Of a DNA stretch of 64,000 bases, positions 1 through 9,450 are shown piece by piece. The first letter of the stretch is position 1, and each line of letters opens with the position of its first letter. The DNA comes from Vibrio campbellii CAIM 519 = NBRC 15631 = ATCC 25920 (GTDB lineage: Bacteria; Pseudomonadota; Gammaproteobacteria; Enterobacterales; Vibrionaceae). The stretch covers positions 2,046,001 to 2,110,000 of the forward strand of contig NZ_CP015863.1 in assembly GCF_002163755.1 (NCBI RefSeq), written 5' to 3'. Made by a program: the position numbers and the translations under genes. Below the pieces are notes generated by a model. That model was not told the DNA's origin. It did no database searches and saw only the letters and a program-made list of their open reading frames with translations.

Positions 1-762
1 CGATGTACCTGTCGGATTGTGGAAGTTAGTCATGAGCCAACATGCTTTCACATCGTGCTGCTCAAACAGACTTTCTAATTGAGTTAATGAATGGCCTTTC
101 TTAGCATCCACGCGAACTTCTATCGCCTTCAAACCGAGCCGTTCAATCGCTTGTAGCGCACCATAAAAAGTCGGTGACTCAACGACTACAATATCGCCGG
201 GTTGAGTAACGGCTTGCAGGCTAAGGTTGAGCGCTTCTAACCCTCCCGATGTAATCACGATGTCATCATGAGTTAAGCTCATGCCCTGCTGAATATAGCG
301 CTGAGCAATCAAGCGGCGGAGTGACTCGCTACCTGGGGGAAGATTATCCAGCAAGGTGTCTGGTCCCATTTTCCGCCCAGAGCTGGCAAGGTTGCGGTTT
401 AATGCGTCTAACGGAAACAAAGTCGGTTCGGGAAAAGCAGATCCAAGTTTTATTGCCTCTGGCGACGCTTGATGTTTTAGAAAATCATACAACTCATCAT
501 TAACCGACACTCGCAGCGGATGGCTTTCTGACGTTGAAACTTCCAATCGTTCGAGATCAGCGGTAACAAAGTACCCTGATTGCGGTTTTGCCGTCACCCA
601 ACCTTGAGCTTCTAGCAATTGATAAGCTTGCAATACTGTCCCAGTACTGACTGAATGGCTGCGACTCGTTACACGAACAGATGGCAGTTTTTCTCCTGCT
701 CTCCATGTATTTTGCTGGATCTGAGTTTTAAACAGCTCAGCCAATTGGCGGTATCGGTTCAT
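1..762 (-). CDS. MocR-type GntR regulator / aminotransferase, 3' end outside window
   Basis: The frame reads from an ATG at 762 to the window edge without a stop, giving about 254 residues of an N-terminal part. It opens with a GntR winged helix (residues 1-75: MNRYRQLAELFKTQI, then LPSVRVTSR, then LLEAQGWVTAKPQSGYFV). It passes into a fold-type I aminotransferase domain with PGSESLRRLIAQRY, ITSGGLEALNL and TNFHNPTG, the last being the usual pre-PLP NPTG motif. This domain order defines the MocR/PdxR class, whose members use the aminotransferase-like part to sense PLP or amino-compound ligands. The target is unknown. It diverges from the small gene at 942. The PLP lysine would lie outside the window. 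Confidence 0.85.
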   Translation of the reverse strand, partial: MNRYRQLAELFKTQIQQNTWRAGEKLPSVRVTSRSHSVSTGTVLQAYQLLEAQGWVTAKPQSGYFVTADLERLEVSTSESHPLRVSVNDELYDFLKHQASPEAIKLGSAFPEPTLFPLDALNRNLASSGRKMGPDTLLDNLPPGSESLRRLIAQRYIQQGMSLTHDDIVITSGGLEALNLSLQAVTQPGDIVVVESPTFYGALQAIERLGLKAIEVRVDAKKGHSLTQLESLFEQHDVKACWLMTNFHNPTGTS

Positions 763-941
763 GCATCCCTCGTTACGTTCCTACCGAGCGCACCTTAGCA
801 TACTTCACACCGATATACCGATGTCATAGTTATCAAACTCGAAACGTAATTAATCAATCTTAGTGATATCAATTGCCGTTACGAAATGAGAATTTATGTT
901 CCATACTTTCAAAGGCATGAAATTTCTTGCGGGAGCAAATG

Positions 942-1172
942 ATGAAAATGTTTACGATGGATGACCTCTCCTACCGAGGTGTACACCAAGGAGTTCACAG
1001 CTGGGATCACCCAGAGGGCAATAACCCTTATTACTGGCATCCTGATTGGCTTCATATTGCTGAAGACGCATTAGGCGTTCACCCAAAAGCGGAGCTTGAA
1101 GTACCTGATGGAGAAACGGCAACTGAGGAGCACGCGAAAGCGGCGATCATCAAGCACCTAAATGAGCAATAA
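942..1172 (+). CDS. small conserved protein, YYWHPDWLH family, copy 1
   Basis: This 76-residue soluble acidic protein belongs to no family I recognise. Its core is PYYWHPDWLHIAEDALGVHP, followed by an acidic linker and a helical end (EEHAKAAIIKHLNEQ). The gene at 1373 is a clear paralogue. The start at 942 is preferred over ATG 939 and an upstream TTG at 927. GGGAG at 931-935 sits 6 nt before it, and the distance from start to the shared YRG/YKG-x-x-x-GVH motif then matches the paralogue exactly. No signal peptide, membrane segment or cysteine pair is visible. Function is unknown. Confidence 0.7.
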   Translation: MKMFTMDDLSYRGVHQGVHSWDHPEGNNPYYWHPDWLHIAEDALGVHPKAELEVPDGETATEEHAKAAIIKHLNEQ

Positions 1173-1372
1173 GGTGCGTTTAATACCTATTTATCAGATA
1201 GCTATTCTAGCGAAGTGCCAATAAATCTATCTGAATGAGAGCTGTGCAACGGAATGGATTATTTATCAACAAGATAAATAGATAGCAATCACATTAATTC
1301 CGATAACATCTGTTACATTTATAGAGTAATGGTGACGCACACCGCAACTCATGACTATGAGAGACGATAATA

Positions 1373-1672
1373 ATGACTAAGTACAACGAAAACGATATCC
1401 AATACAAAGGCGAAACTAATGGTGTTCACGCATGGAGCACACCATCAGGCCAACCTTATTACTGGCACCCAGATTGGCTGCACGTTGCTGAAGATGCAAC
1501 GGGTTCACACCCTAAGCAAAAACTAGAAGTAGAATCTTCTGAAGCACCGACTGAGAAACACGCACTAAAAGCAATCTTAAAGCATGTGAATGATTGGGCG
1601 ACGGGTAAACTGTCTTCTAACCCAGATATCGAAACCAACGCCGTTGAGTCAGAGATGAACCTGAAGAAGTAA
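1373..1672 (+). CDS. small conserved protein, YYWHPDWLH family, copy 2
   Basis: This 99-residue protein is paralogous to the product of 942-1172. It shares GVHAW/GVHSW, PYYWHPDWLH, AEDA-x-G-x-HPK and the helix EKHALKAILKHVNDW. It adds about 22 hydrophilic C-terminal residues that copy 1 lacks. Both are soluble and acidic, without export signals. The 200 bp between them is long enough for a separate promoter. A strong hairpin terminator follows at 1709, so this is the end of the unit. The conserved Trp, Tyr and His suggest a small binding module, but that is inference. Confidence 0.7.
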   Translation: MTKYNENDIQYKGETNGVHAWSTPSGQPYYWHPDWLHVAEDATGSHPKQKLEVESSEAPTEKHALKAILKHVNDWATGKLSSNPDIETNAVESEMNLKK

Positions 1673-1708
1673 ACTCAGTACGAGTTTCATCTACTATGAT
1701 TGACCCAA

Positions 1709-1734
1709 AGCCCCGCACTGTCGGGGCTGTTTTG
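1709..1734 (+). terminator. Rho-independent terminator
   Basis: Stem AGCCCCG / CGGGGCT with a six-base loop, followed by GTTTT. It closes the unit of the two small paralogues and ends directly before the HD-GYP remnant. Confidence 0.8.
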
Positions 1735-1737
1735 TAA

Positions 1738-2196
1738 ATTCCGCCTAATACATACCAAGATCACATCGAATTACTCTACAAATCTGCCCCATTGCATGGT
1801 GTAGGCAAGGTCGGTGTACCTGACAACGTGTTACTCAAACCAGGAAAGCTAACCGACGAAGAGTTTGAGATCATGAAGGGTCATGCTGAAATTGGTGCCG
1901 AACCACTGTCAATTGCAGAAAAACCGCTAGGAAGTAGTTCCTTTTTACGAGTTGCAAAAGAGATTGCGCTAACACACTATGAAAAGTGGGATGGAAGTAG
2001 CTATCCAAACCAACTTTCTGGTGAAACAATTTCGCCCTCCGGCCAACTAATGGCGTTAGCGGATGTGTATGACACGCTGGTTTATAAACGCGTTTACAAG
2101 CCAGTGTTCAGTCATGACAAGGCAAAAGCCATCATTCTGGAAGGCAAAGGCAAGCATTTCGATCCACAAATTGTTGCTGCATTTCTTGCGGTCTAA
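1738..2196 (+). pseudogene. HD-GYP phosphodiesterase remnant, N-terminally truncated
   Basis: After a stop codon at 1735-1737 the frame runs HIELLYKSAPLHGVGKVGVPD, which aligns with the HD-GYP core (normally LHDIGKVGIPD). It continues through HYEKWDGSSYP and GQLMALADVYD to KGKHFDPQIVAAFLAV. HD-GYP enzymes hydrolyse cyclic di-GMP. Here the catalytic HD is HG, the GYP triad reads SYP, and the start of the domain and any receiver domain are missing. No start codon with a ribosome site precedes the homology. The lesion points to a decayed gene. Translation from TTG at 1792 would give at most 134 residues without an intact metal site. Confidence 0.75.
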
Positions 2197-2263
2197 GCCG
2201 AATTCCAAAATATCGCTCATCAATATCAAGATGAACAAAACATCGCCGCTTAGCCAGTTATCC

Positions 2264-2296
2264 CCCTCTTAAAACGCTTGTTAAGAAGGGTTTTTA
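2264..2296 (+). terminator. hairpin terminator after the HD-GYP remnant
   Basis: CCCTCTTAA pairs with TTAAGAAGGG (one bulged A) around a short loop and is followed by TTTTTAT. Confidence 0.55.
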
Positions 2297-2434
2297 TATC
2301 AAAAGCCTTTGTTATGTTAGATTTCTGTTTCAAATCAAAATTATTTTAAGTTTTCTGTTCACTAACTGTTGTAACGAATATTGCTGGAAGGTATAAATGT
2401 CTGCAGACCCCTTCGATTAACATGGATGAAGATT

Positions 2435-3625
2435 ATGTTTGAAAAAGTAGTTGCCGCTCCGGCTGACCCTATTCTTGGACTAACTGAAGAGTTTAAAAAA
2501 GATACTCGCGCTGAAAAAATCAACCTAGGCGTTGGTATTTACAAGAACGAACAAGGTGAAACCCCTGTTCTTGCGAATGTTAAAAAAGCCGAAGCCTCAC
2601 TGATTGAAACTGAAAAAACCAAATCTTACCTGACCATCGAAGGTACTGCAGAATACGGCCTTGCCGTGCAAAAACTGCTTTTCGGTGCTGATGCTGAAAT
2701 CGTCGCAGACAAACGCGCTAAAACAGCACAAGCTCCAGGTGGTACTGGTGCATTACGCGTTGCAGGTGAATTTATTAAGCGCCAACTTGGTAGCGTTAAA
2801 GTGTGGATTAGTAACCCAACTTGGGCTAACCACAATGGCGTATTCACTGCCGCAGGTATTGAGACAGCACAATACAGCTACTACAACGCAGAAACCAAAG
2901 ACAAAGACTTCGACGCAATGCTGACTGATCTTCAGTCTGCTTCCGAAGGCGACGTGGTTCTGCTGCACGGCTGCTGCCACAACCCAACAGGTATCGACCC
3001 AACTGCGGAAGAGTGGGAAACACTGGCTAAGCTGGTTGCTGATAAAAAACTACTTCCTCTATTCGACTTTGCATACCAAGGTTTCGCGAAAGGTGTAGAG
3101 GAAGATGCAGCAGGTCTACGTACTTTCGCTAAGTACAACGAAGAGATCCTAGTAGCGAGCTCTTTCTCTAAGAACTTTGGCCTTTACAACGAGCGTGTTG
3201 GTGCATTCACTTTAGTTGCAGAATCAGAAGAAGTGGCAACAACAGCATTTTCACAAGTCAAAGCAATCATCCGTTCTATTTACTCTAACCCACCAGCTCA
3301 CGGCAGTGCGGTTGTAACTCATATTCTTGGCGACGCAGCACTGCGTGCAGAATGGGAAGCAGAAGTAGCAGAAATGCGTGACCGTATCCAAGAGATGCGT
3401 GAACTGTTTGTAGCAACTCTGAAAGCAGAAGGTGTCGACGCAGACTTTAGCTTCATCGAGCGTCAAAACGGCATGTTCTCGTTCTCTGGTCTGTCTAAAG
3501 AACAAGTAAACCGTCTGAAAGAAGAGTTCGCAATCTACATTGTTGGCTCTGGCCGCATCAGTGTAGCGGGCATGACGAAGTCAAACATGGGTCCTCTATG
3601 TAAAGGCATTGCTGCGGTTCTATAA
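2435..3625 (+). CDS. aspC: aspartate aminotransferase
   Basis: A 396-residue fold-type I PLP enzyme that interconverts aspartate + 2-oxoglutarate and oxaloacetate + glutamate, and also acts on aromatic amino acids, in the cytoplasm. It is collinear with E. coli AspC from [16 protein letters not shown] to the C-terminal AVL. The PLP lysine is K246 in [15 protein letters not shown], and the substrate-carboxylate arginine is R374 in [21 protein letters not shown] is also present. An in-frame extension to 2381 exists, but family length and the conserved MFEK start favour 2435. A strong terminator follows. It is monocistronic. Confidence 0.95.
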   Translation: MFEKVVAAPADPILGLTEEFKKDTRAEKINLGVGIYKNEQGETPVLANVKKAEASLIETEKTKSYLTIEGTAEYGLAVQKLLFGADAEIVADKRAKTAQAPGGTGALRVAGEFIKRQLGSVKVWISNPTWANHNGVFTAAGIETAQYSYYNAETKDKDFDAMLTDLQSASEGDVVLLHGCCHNPTGIDPTAEEWETLAKLVADKKLLPLFDFAYQGFAKGVEEDAAGLRTFAKYNEEILVASSFSKNFGLYNERVGAFTLVAESEEVATTAFSQVKAIIRSIYSNPPAHGSAVVTHILGDAALRAEWEAEVAEMRDRIQEMRELFVATLKAEGVDADFSFIERQNGMFSFSGLSKEQVNRLKEEFAIYIVGSGRISVAGMTKSNMGPLCKGIAAVL

Positions 3626-3654
3626 TCGCCCTTCTTGCTCAAACAAGCCGTAAT

Positions 3655-3684
3655 AAAAAAGGTCAGCAATTGCTGACCTTTTTC
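3655..3684 (+). terminator. perfect palindromic terminator after aspC
   Basis: GGTCAGCAATTGCTGACC (3661-3678) is a perfect palindrome flanked by A6 and T5. It can therefore serve aspC and, in the other direction, the convergent gene ending at 3740. Confidence 0.85.
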
Positions 3685-3739
3685 GTACATCTATTTGAAT
3701 TCGAACGGTTCTAATTCAAATAACGAGAATTCACACGGC

Positions 3740-4381
3740 TCAATAAACGAACTTAAAGCTGATGCCCACTTCGTTGATGTGATCAGATTCTCGGCTTTGA
3801 TAATCAGTGTCGCGGAACTGATAGTAAAGCCCAGTACCAATCACATGGTGCCATTGGTAGTTAAACGCGATCTTGTAGTTGTTCTCATCCACAATATCAC
3901 TGCGATTTAAGTGAACTTCTGCCGTTGCCATCAGCTTTTCACTGAATAAGTAATTAGCACCAATCGTCACACCTTGAATAAATTCACTATCCGATGAAAG
4001 CGTTCGATCGGTATTGTCGTCGGTCGCTTTGGCTTTAATCGCACCAAGCCCATAGATACCATACACATCAAACTGTTCATTAATACCGTAGCGATAACCA
4101 CCACCAAACATCAAACGGTCTATACGCAAAGTGAAATCGTCTGGGTGGAAAAACTGCGCGGAGTAATCGACATTAAACAGCCAGTTGTCGGTGAACATAT
4201 AGTTACCACCCAAGCCCAACGTCGTCGCGTTGGAATTATCTAGCCATTCTTCATTTGTGGTACCAGCCCCGATGTCTAGATTGATGTGCTCGTAGCCAAA
4301 TTTATCGATTTGTTCTGACTCTGAGGCAACGCTCATTATTGGTAATGCTACAAGAGGTGCAGCTAATAATAGTCTTACCAT
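3740..4381 (-). CDS. outer-membrane beta-barrel protein (porin-like fold)
   Basis: The protein has 213 residues. The start at 4381 has AAGGAAG well spaced upstream and gives a clean signal peptide (VRLLLAAPLVALPIMSVASES). The mature part is made of alternating short strands such as LFNVDYSAQFF, FDVYGIYGLGAIKA, QGVTIGANYLF and HHVIGTGLYYQF. It ends in GISFKFVY, a terminal aromatic beta-strand as expected for BAM-dependent insertion. It resembles eight-stranded OmpW/OmpX-size barrels, but no specific family is certain. It stands alone between aspC and a divergent gene. An alternative start lies at 4405. Confidence 0.7.
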   Translation of the reverse strand: MVRLLLAAPLVALPIMSVASESEQIDKFGYEHINLDIGAGTTNEEWLDNSNATTLGLGGNYMFTDNWLFNVDYSAQFFHPDDFTLRIDRLMFGGGYRYGINEQFDVYGIYGLGAIKAKATDDNTDRTLSSDSEFIQGVTIGANYLFSEKLMATAEVHLNRSDIVDENNYKIAFNYQWHHVIGTGLYYQFRDTDYQSRESDHINEVGISFKFVY

Positions 4382-4600
4382 TCTACTTCCTTCCATGAGT
4401 GTCATCCAAAACTCTTCTTTATACGCCCATTGTATTGATTTAATTCGTCATCTTGGTGACAGCGTAGCCGAAATAATAACGAATTGCCGTGCGACTTGTC
4501 TGAATATTATCATTGCGCACGAAAAACAGTGATCCGATAAGATTCTGTTTTAAAACTAAGTTAAGATTACCCTATCACTTGCAAACCAAAAGGCACCTTA

Positions 4601-6490
4601 ATGGAAGCAGAACTTCTCGAGATATATAACTTTCTCGCCAAGTATCCCCCATTCAACGAGCTTCCGGAAGAAACGCTCACTAAAGTGACAGAGAACATCG
4701 AAATCTCTTACTACCGTCAAGACACTCCTATCATTCACTTCGGCGACCAGATCAATGACCTATACATGGTTCGCAGCGGCGTGGTTGAAGTCTACCGACG
4801 TAAAGGTGAGCTGTATAACCGACTCGACGAGGGCGACCTTTTTGGTCAAATGGGTCTTCTTACCAACAACAAAGTTCGCTTCCCTGTAAAAGCGATTGAA
4901 GACTCCTTACTTTACTGTATTCCGCAAGATATCTTCCAAGAGCTTTACGATAACTTCGACTCATTCGCTGATTTTGTCGAAGTAGAAAACAGCGCACGTC
5001 TTCGCCAAACGGTATCTGAAAACAACGATGCAAATGACTTGACCACTTCTAAAGTCAAAACGCTCCTTACCCGCGAAGCGCCTACCATTGAGCGAGACCA
5101 GACAATCCAAGAAGCAGCACAACTGATGGCGCAAGACAACGTTTCTTCGCTGTTGATTGTAGACCCAGATTTTGTGCTGGATGAAGAAGATCCACAATCG
5201 CCAGTCGTTGGTATTATCACGGACCGTGATTTGTGTACTCGCGTCTTGGCTGAAGGTCTATCACCGCTCGATGAAGTATCGACAGTGATGACGACCGAAG
5301 TTATCTCACTGGACCACAACGCATACGTGTATGAAGCCATGCTAACCATGCTTCGTTACAATGTGCACCACTTGCCGGTAGTGAAAGAGCAAATGCCGAT
5401 TGGCATCATAGAAGCGACAGATATCGTTCGTTATGAGTCGCAGAACTCCTTGTTACTGGTTAGTAGTATCTTCCAACAACAAACCATCGAAGACTTAGCC
5501 ATTGTTGCAGAAGAAGTGAAAAGCAGCTTCGTACGTTTGGTCAACGAAGACGCCAACTCGCACATGGTCGGCAGTGCCATGTCGGTGATTGGCCGAAGCT
5601 TCAAACAACGTCTACTCGAAATGGCAGAAGAAGAATTAGGCCCACCACCTATTCCCTACTGCTTTCTTGCTCTAGGCTCCATGGGCCGTGACGAACAGCT
5701 TCTGGTTACCGACCAAGATAACGCCATCATTCTTGATGACACCTATAAAGAAGAAAAGCATGGTAAGTACTTTGAGGCGCTCGCACAATACGTCAGCGAT
5801 GGCTTGAACGTGTGTGGCTATAAGTACTGTACTGGCGACATTATGGCAACCAATCCAATGTGGCGTATGACTCGCTCACAGTGGGAGGAGTGCTTCGCCG
5901 ATTGGATTGATGATCCAAACCCGAAAGCGCTACTCAACGCCTCTATCTTCTTCGATTTAGACGGTGTCTATGGACGTTTGAAATGGGCTGAACAGTTAAC
6001 CAGCTTCATCGTGCGTCGCGCTCGTAAGAACAACCGATTCTTGGCATGTTTAGCACGCAACGCGTTGAACCGAACTCCACCGCTCGGCTTCTTTAAAGAC
6101 TTCGTGATGGAGAAAGATGGCCAGCATAAGAACTCGATCAACCTAAAACGCCGAGGCACAGCACCTCTGGTGGACTTGATTCGCGTTCACTCGCTTGCGG
6201 TCGGCTCCCGCGCTCAAAACTCATTTGAACGCCTTGATGACATCATCGACGCCGGTATTTTGCCAAAAGGCCGTGCGCAAGACTTGAAGGATGCGATGGA
6301 GTTCATCTCTATGGTACGTATCCGCCACCAAGCTACGGATGTTGAGTTAGGTACTGAGCCGGATAACAACATTGAGCCTGAAAACCTGTCAGATTTCGAA
6401 CGCCGAAACCTAAAAGATGCGTTCCAAATCCTCAGCAATGGTCAGAACTTCTTGAAGTTCCGTTATCAGGCCAGCAACAAATTTAAGTGA
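4601..6490 (+). CDS. cNMP-binding / CBS / DUF294 nucleotidyltransferase-like protein
   Basis: This 629-residue cytoplasmic protein has four modules. A cyclic-nucleotide-binding fold lies at about 10-125 (GDQINDLYMVRSGVVEVY, EGDLFGQMGLL). A CBS pair lies at about 150-285 (DNVSSLLIVD, GIITDRDLCTRVL, HHLPVV). A DUF294 nucleotidyltransferase-like domain lies at about 310-450 (LALGSMGRDEQLLVTDQDNAII). The DUF294 C-terminal domain covers about 490-620. The G-S-M-G-R-x-E-Q and D-Q-D signature matches GlnD-type nucleotidyltransferases. The substrate is unknown. It is followed after 8 bp by a DEDD exonuclease, a pairing seen widely in proteobacteria, which suggests a joint nucleotide-signalling or repair role. 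Confidence 0.85.
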   Translation: MEAELLEIYNFLAKYPPFNELPEETLTKVTENIEISYYRQDTPIIHFGDQINDLYMVRSGVVEVYRRKGELYNRLDEGDLFGQMGLLTNNKVRFPVKAIEDSLLYCIPQDIFQELYDNFDSFADFVEVENSARLRQTVSENNDANDLTTSKVKTLLTREAPTIERDQTIQEAAQLMAQDNVSSLLIVDPDFVLDEEDPQSPVVGIITDRDLCTRVLAEGLSPLDEVSTVMTTEVISLDHNAYVYEAMLTMLRYNVHHLPVVKEQMPIGIIEATDIVRYESQNSLLLVSSIFQQQTIEDLAIVAEEVKSSFVRLVNEDANSHMVGSAMSVIGRSFKQRLLEMAEEELGPPPIPYCFLALGSMGRDEQLLVTDQDNAIILDDTYKEEKHGKYFEALAQYVSDGLNVCGYKYCTGDIMATNPMWRMTRSQWEECFADWIDDPNPKALLNASIFFDLDGVYGRLKWAEQLTSFIVRRARKNNRFLACLARNALNRTPPLGFFKDFVMEKDGQHKNSINLKRRGTAPLVDLIRVHSLAVGSRAQNSFERLDDIIDAGILPKGRAQDLKDAMEFISMVRIRHQATDVELGTEPDNNIEPENLSDFERRNLKDAFQILSNGQNFLKFRYQASNKFK

Positions 6491-6498
6491 GGCGTGGA

Positions 6499-7218
6499 AT
6501 GATCAAAAAGTTGTTTCAAAAGCCTAGCATCCAGTGGCCGATGAAGTTCCAGCAAAAGTTGGAACGTGCTACAGACGAGCGCTTGGTCGCCTTTTATGCT
6601 AAGGAATTACCTGCTCCGGAGACACCGCTCTCTCAGGTGGAATTTGTCGCATTAGATTTCGAAACGACAGGTTTAAACCCGCAAAAAAACGGCATTATTA
6701 CCATTGGTTTGGTGCCGTTTAATCTCAATCGTATTTTCTTGCGTCAAGCGAAACACTGGAAAGTCCGCCCTCAAGAAAAGCTCGATGAAGACTCCGTCAT
6801 CATTCACGGCATTACCCACAATGAACTGATTGATGCGCCCGATTTGGGCGAGATCCTTGGCCCATTATTGGAGAGCTTAGCGGGTAAGATTGTCGTGGTG
6901 CATTACCGCCGCATTGAACGAGAGTTTCTTGATCAGGCTCTTCGTACTCGTATTGGTGAGGGTATTGAGTTTCCGGTGTTAGATACACTGCAGATTGAAG
7001 AAGACATCCAACAGAGAACCTCTGGCGGTTTGTGGAATAAACTCAAAGGCAATAAGCCGAAATCATTGCGTTTGGCTCAATCTCGTCGACGTTATGGACT
7101 GCCAGATTACACGCCGCATCACGCGTTAACCGATGCGATTGCTACCGCCGAGTTGCTACAAGCGCAAATCGCACACCACTACCAAGCAGATCAGCCGATC
7201 AGCAGTTTGTGGGTATAG
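6499..7218 (+). CDS. DEDD-family 3'-5' exonuclease (DnaQ-like)
   Basis: The protein has 239 residues. Exo I is ALDFETTGLNPQ (D and E), and Exo III is HHALTDAIATAEL, the DEDDh His and Asp. At Exo II the expected Asp is replaced by Glu (VVHYRRIEREFL). I believe this is typical of the DUF294-linked branch, but I cannot check it. The start at 6499 has GAGG six bases upstream; a GTG at 6487 overlaps the upstream stop. It is probably co-translated with the cNMP/CBS protein. It lacks the tau- or polymerase-binding tail of true DnaQ and is unlikely to be the replicative proofreader. Confidence 0.85.
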   Translation: MIKKLFQKPSIQWPMKFQQKLERATDERLVAFYAKELPAPETPLSQVEFVALDFETTGLNPQKNGIITIGLVPFNLNRIFLRQAKHWKVRPQEKLDEDSVIIHGITHNELIDAPDLGEILGPLLESLAGKIVVVHYRRIEREFLDQALRTRIGEGIEFPVLDTLQIEEDIQQRTSGGLWNKLKGNKPKSLRLAQSRRRYGLPDYTPHHALTDAIATAELLQAQIAHHYQADQPISSLWV

Positions 7219-7220
7219 CG

Positions 7221-7276
7221 AAGCGAGAAGCGAGAAGCGAGAAGCGAGAAGCGAGAAGCGAGAAGCGAGAAGCGAG
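7221..7276 (+). repeat. heptanucleotide tandem repeat, 8 units of AAGCGAG
   Basis: Eight perfect AAGCGAG units (56 bp) begin two bases after the exonuclease stop codon, with a partial unit (AGCG) in front. The array lies in the 3' untranslated region just before a terminator. Perfect heptamer arrays of this sort are prone to slippage and are used as VNTR markers. Confidence 0.95.
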
Positions 7277-7300
7277 AGCATTTTCTACCAATAAACAAAA

Positions 7301-7325
7301 AAAGGAGCCAAGCGGCTCCTTTTTC
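7301..7325 (+). terminator. bidirectional terminator
   Basis: AAAGGAGCC / GGCTCCTTT with an AAGC loop, A-rich before and T-rich after. It serves the exonuclease operon and the convergent chemoreceptor gene. Confidence 0.85.
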
Positions 7326-7340
7326 ACACTTAAAAACCAA

Positions 7341-9224
7341 TTACAGTTTAAAGCGTTTGATCTCTTGCTCTAGCTCATGAGAAAGCTCAGACAGATGCGC
7401 CGCTTGCTCTGCTGCTTGGTGTGCTTCAACAGAAAGCTCGTTAGACACGTCACGAATGCCTTCGGTGTTGCGAGTGATTTCTGTCGTTACAGACGCTTGC
7501 TCTTCTGCCGCAGACGCAATTTGCGTTGCCATGTCGCTAATACGCTCAACCGCAGAGTGGATTTGAGTCAAGCTTACCGCTGCCGAGTTTGCATCATCGA
7601 CACTGGTGTCAGCAAGACGACGACTGTCATCCATGATACCCACCGCTTTCGCCGTTGTGCCTTGCAGCATTTCGATTGTCTCTTGGATCTCTTTCGTTGA
7701 TGCGTGAGTACGTTGGCTAAGTACACGCACTTCGTCAGCTACAACGGCAAAACCGCGACCTTGTTCACCTGCACGTGCCGCCTCAATCGCCGCGTTCAGT
7801 GCCAACAGGTTAGTTTGCTCTGCAATGCCTTGGATGGTCGAAAGAATGGTGTTGATCGCGTTACCGTGTGCTTCCAGCTCTTGGATAACATTGGTCGCAA
7901 CTTGCACTTCTTGCGCTAGGTTTTGGATAGAGCCTTGAGTTTGCGTTACTTGGCCAGAGCCATGCACACAGGCTTGTACTGCTTCTTCAGAGCTTGATGC
8001 CGTGTTATCTGCGTTTCCTGCAATCTCTTGCGTCGCTGCAGCCATCTCATTAACGGCAGTCGCTACCATGTTGATTTCATCTTGCTGGTAAGAGATACGC
8101 TGACTACGCTCTTCAGCTTGTTGTGCCGTTGTACGCGCTTGTTCTGACAAGGCTGAAGAGACATGACTCAGTTTGGTCACCATGGTGTGCATGTTGCCTA
8201 CAAAGCGGTTGAAGTTATCGGCTAGTTTGCCCACTTCATCATCACTGCGAGGTTCCAGACGCTGCGTCAAGTCACCCTCACCTGAAGCAATTTCTTCCAG
8301 TGCTTGTGATACTCGGCCAAGATCGCGGAACAAGAAGCCAACCAACCAAGATACCGCAACAATCACCACAATAGTGATCAATACCGCGGTAATAACCATC
8401 TCACTTAGAAGTTGCGCGTGGCTTGCTTCTTCCGTTGCGCGATCCATCTCGATGGCGAACATCCAGTTTGTTCCCGGTACTTTGCTAAAGTAAAAAAGCT
8501 TCTCTTGACCTTTGATCGTTGCTGTTTCAATGGTTCCAGAATTTGCAGCACGCTCAACAGAGCCTTTCGAAAGCTCTTGAGTAAGGTCAGTGATTGGCTT
8601 AAGCGTTAAGCTTTTGTTTGGATGCGCAAGGAAAGTGCCATCGTTCATGTCGATCAGCATTGCATGCGCGTTTTCACCCGCATCTAGGTTGATAACGTCG
8701 TCAATTAGCTGATCGATCAGTACGTCCGCACCAACCACACCAATGAACTTACCGTTTTTCATCACAGGTTCTGCGATAGTCACTAGCAATGCATTTGTGA
8801 TCGCGTCTTGGTACGCTTCAGTGATGATTTGCTTGCCCGCAGCATTGGCATCTTTATACCAAGGGCGAGTGCGTGGGTCGTAATCTGCACGGTTACGTTC
8901 TGGGTGAGAACGGTACATGTCACCTTCTGGTGTGCCCAGAAAGATATCGTCAAAGCCCCCCGCTTTGCGTGCTTGTTGTAGGAAAGGCACAACGTCTTGC
9001 TCTGTTGAGTAGTCGTTGAAAGCCTTAGCAATGTCTTTGCGAATCGATACCCAATCAGAAATACCTTCTGAAGCGGCGTTGCTAAGACTTTGCGCTCGTG
9101 AATAGACACCTGAACGCGTCTGATCAAAAAGTTGATCAGCCGACAGCCAAGTGAGTGCTGTTGCCATCACAACAACAGCAGACAGGCTTGCGCCAATTAG
9201 CTTTTGTTTTAATGATAATTTCAT
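7341..9224 (-). CDS. methyl-accepting chemotaxis protein with dCache domain
   Basis: A 627-residue inner-membrane chemoreceptor. The first membrane segment is at about 10-30, and the periplasmic dCache_1 domain spans about 35-270. A second segment lies at about 280-300 ([20 protein letters not shown]), then HAMP ([13 protein letters not shown]) and the signalling domain with the hairpin [20 protein letters not shown]. The distal dCache module has [11 protein letters not shown], then a downstream Tyr and a VVGADV Asp, the residues typical of amino-acid-binding dCache receptors such as V. cholerae Mlp24. An amino-acid ligand is therefore likely. The C-terminus KRFKL lacks a CheR-tethering pentapeptide. 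Confidence 0.92.
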   Translation of the reverse strand: MKLSLKQKLIGASLSAVVVMATALTWLSADQLFDQTRSGVYSRAQSLSNAASEGISDWVSIRKDIAKAFNDYSTEQDVVPFLQQARKAGGFDDIFLGTPEGDMYRSHPERNRADYDPRTRPWYKDANAAGKQIITEAYQDAITNALLVTIAEPVMKNGKFIGVVGADVLIDQLIDDVINLDAGENAHAMLIDMNDGTFLAHPNKSLTLKPITDLTQELSKGSVERAANSGTIETATIKGQEKLFYFSKVPGTNWMFAIEMDRATEEASHAQLLSEMVITAVLITIVVIVAVSWLVGFLFRDLGRVSQALEEIASGEGDLTQRLEPRSDDEVGKLADNFNRFVGNMHTMVTKLSHVSSALSEQARTTAQQAEERSQRISYQQDEINMVATAVNEMAAATQEIAGNADNTASSSEEAVQACVHGSGQVTQTQGSIQNLAQEVQVATNVIQELEAHGNAINTILSTIQGIAEQTNLLALNAAIEAARAGEQGRGFAVVADEVRVLSQRTHASTKEIQETIEMLQGTTAKAVGIMDDSRRLADTSVDDANSAAVSLTQIHSAVERISDMATQIASAAEEQASVTTEITRNTEGIRDVSNELSVEAHQAAEQAAHLSELSHELEQEIKRFKL

Positions 9225-9385
9225 AATTATTATAAAGGGTTGGGAGAACAGTTTAGGTGCTGAATTTTACACGCATTTTACAAAGTAATCACGAAGATCA
9301 TTCACAAAATTGAGACTATAAAGTGTTGTAAAATAAAGAATTTACTTCGCCATTTTTTTGGCAAGCGTCAGAAAAACTGCACAAA

Positions 9386-9410
9386 AAAAGCCAGCATTTC
9401 GCTGGCTTTT
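9386..9410 (-). terminator. terminator of the BCCT locus
   Basis: AAAGCCAGC / GCTGGCTTT with a five-base loop; on the minus strand it is followed by T7. Confidence 0.85.
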
Positions 9411-9450
9411 TAACTCGTTAATATCTAACGACATTTATAAATCACATCAA

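Noticed and set aside
7221..7276. Possible CRISPR array
   Set aside because: The units are 7 bp and directly adjacent without spacers, and no cas genes are present.
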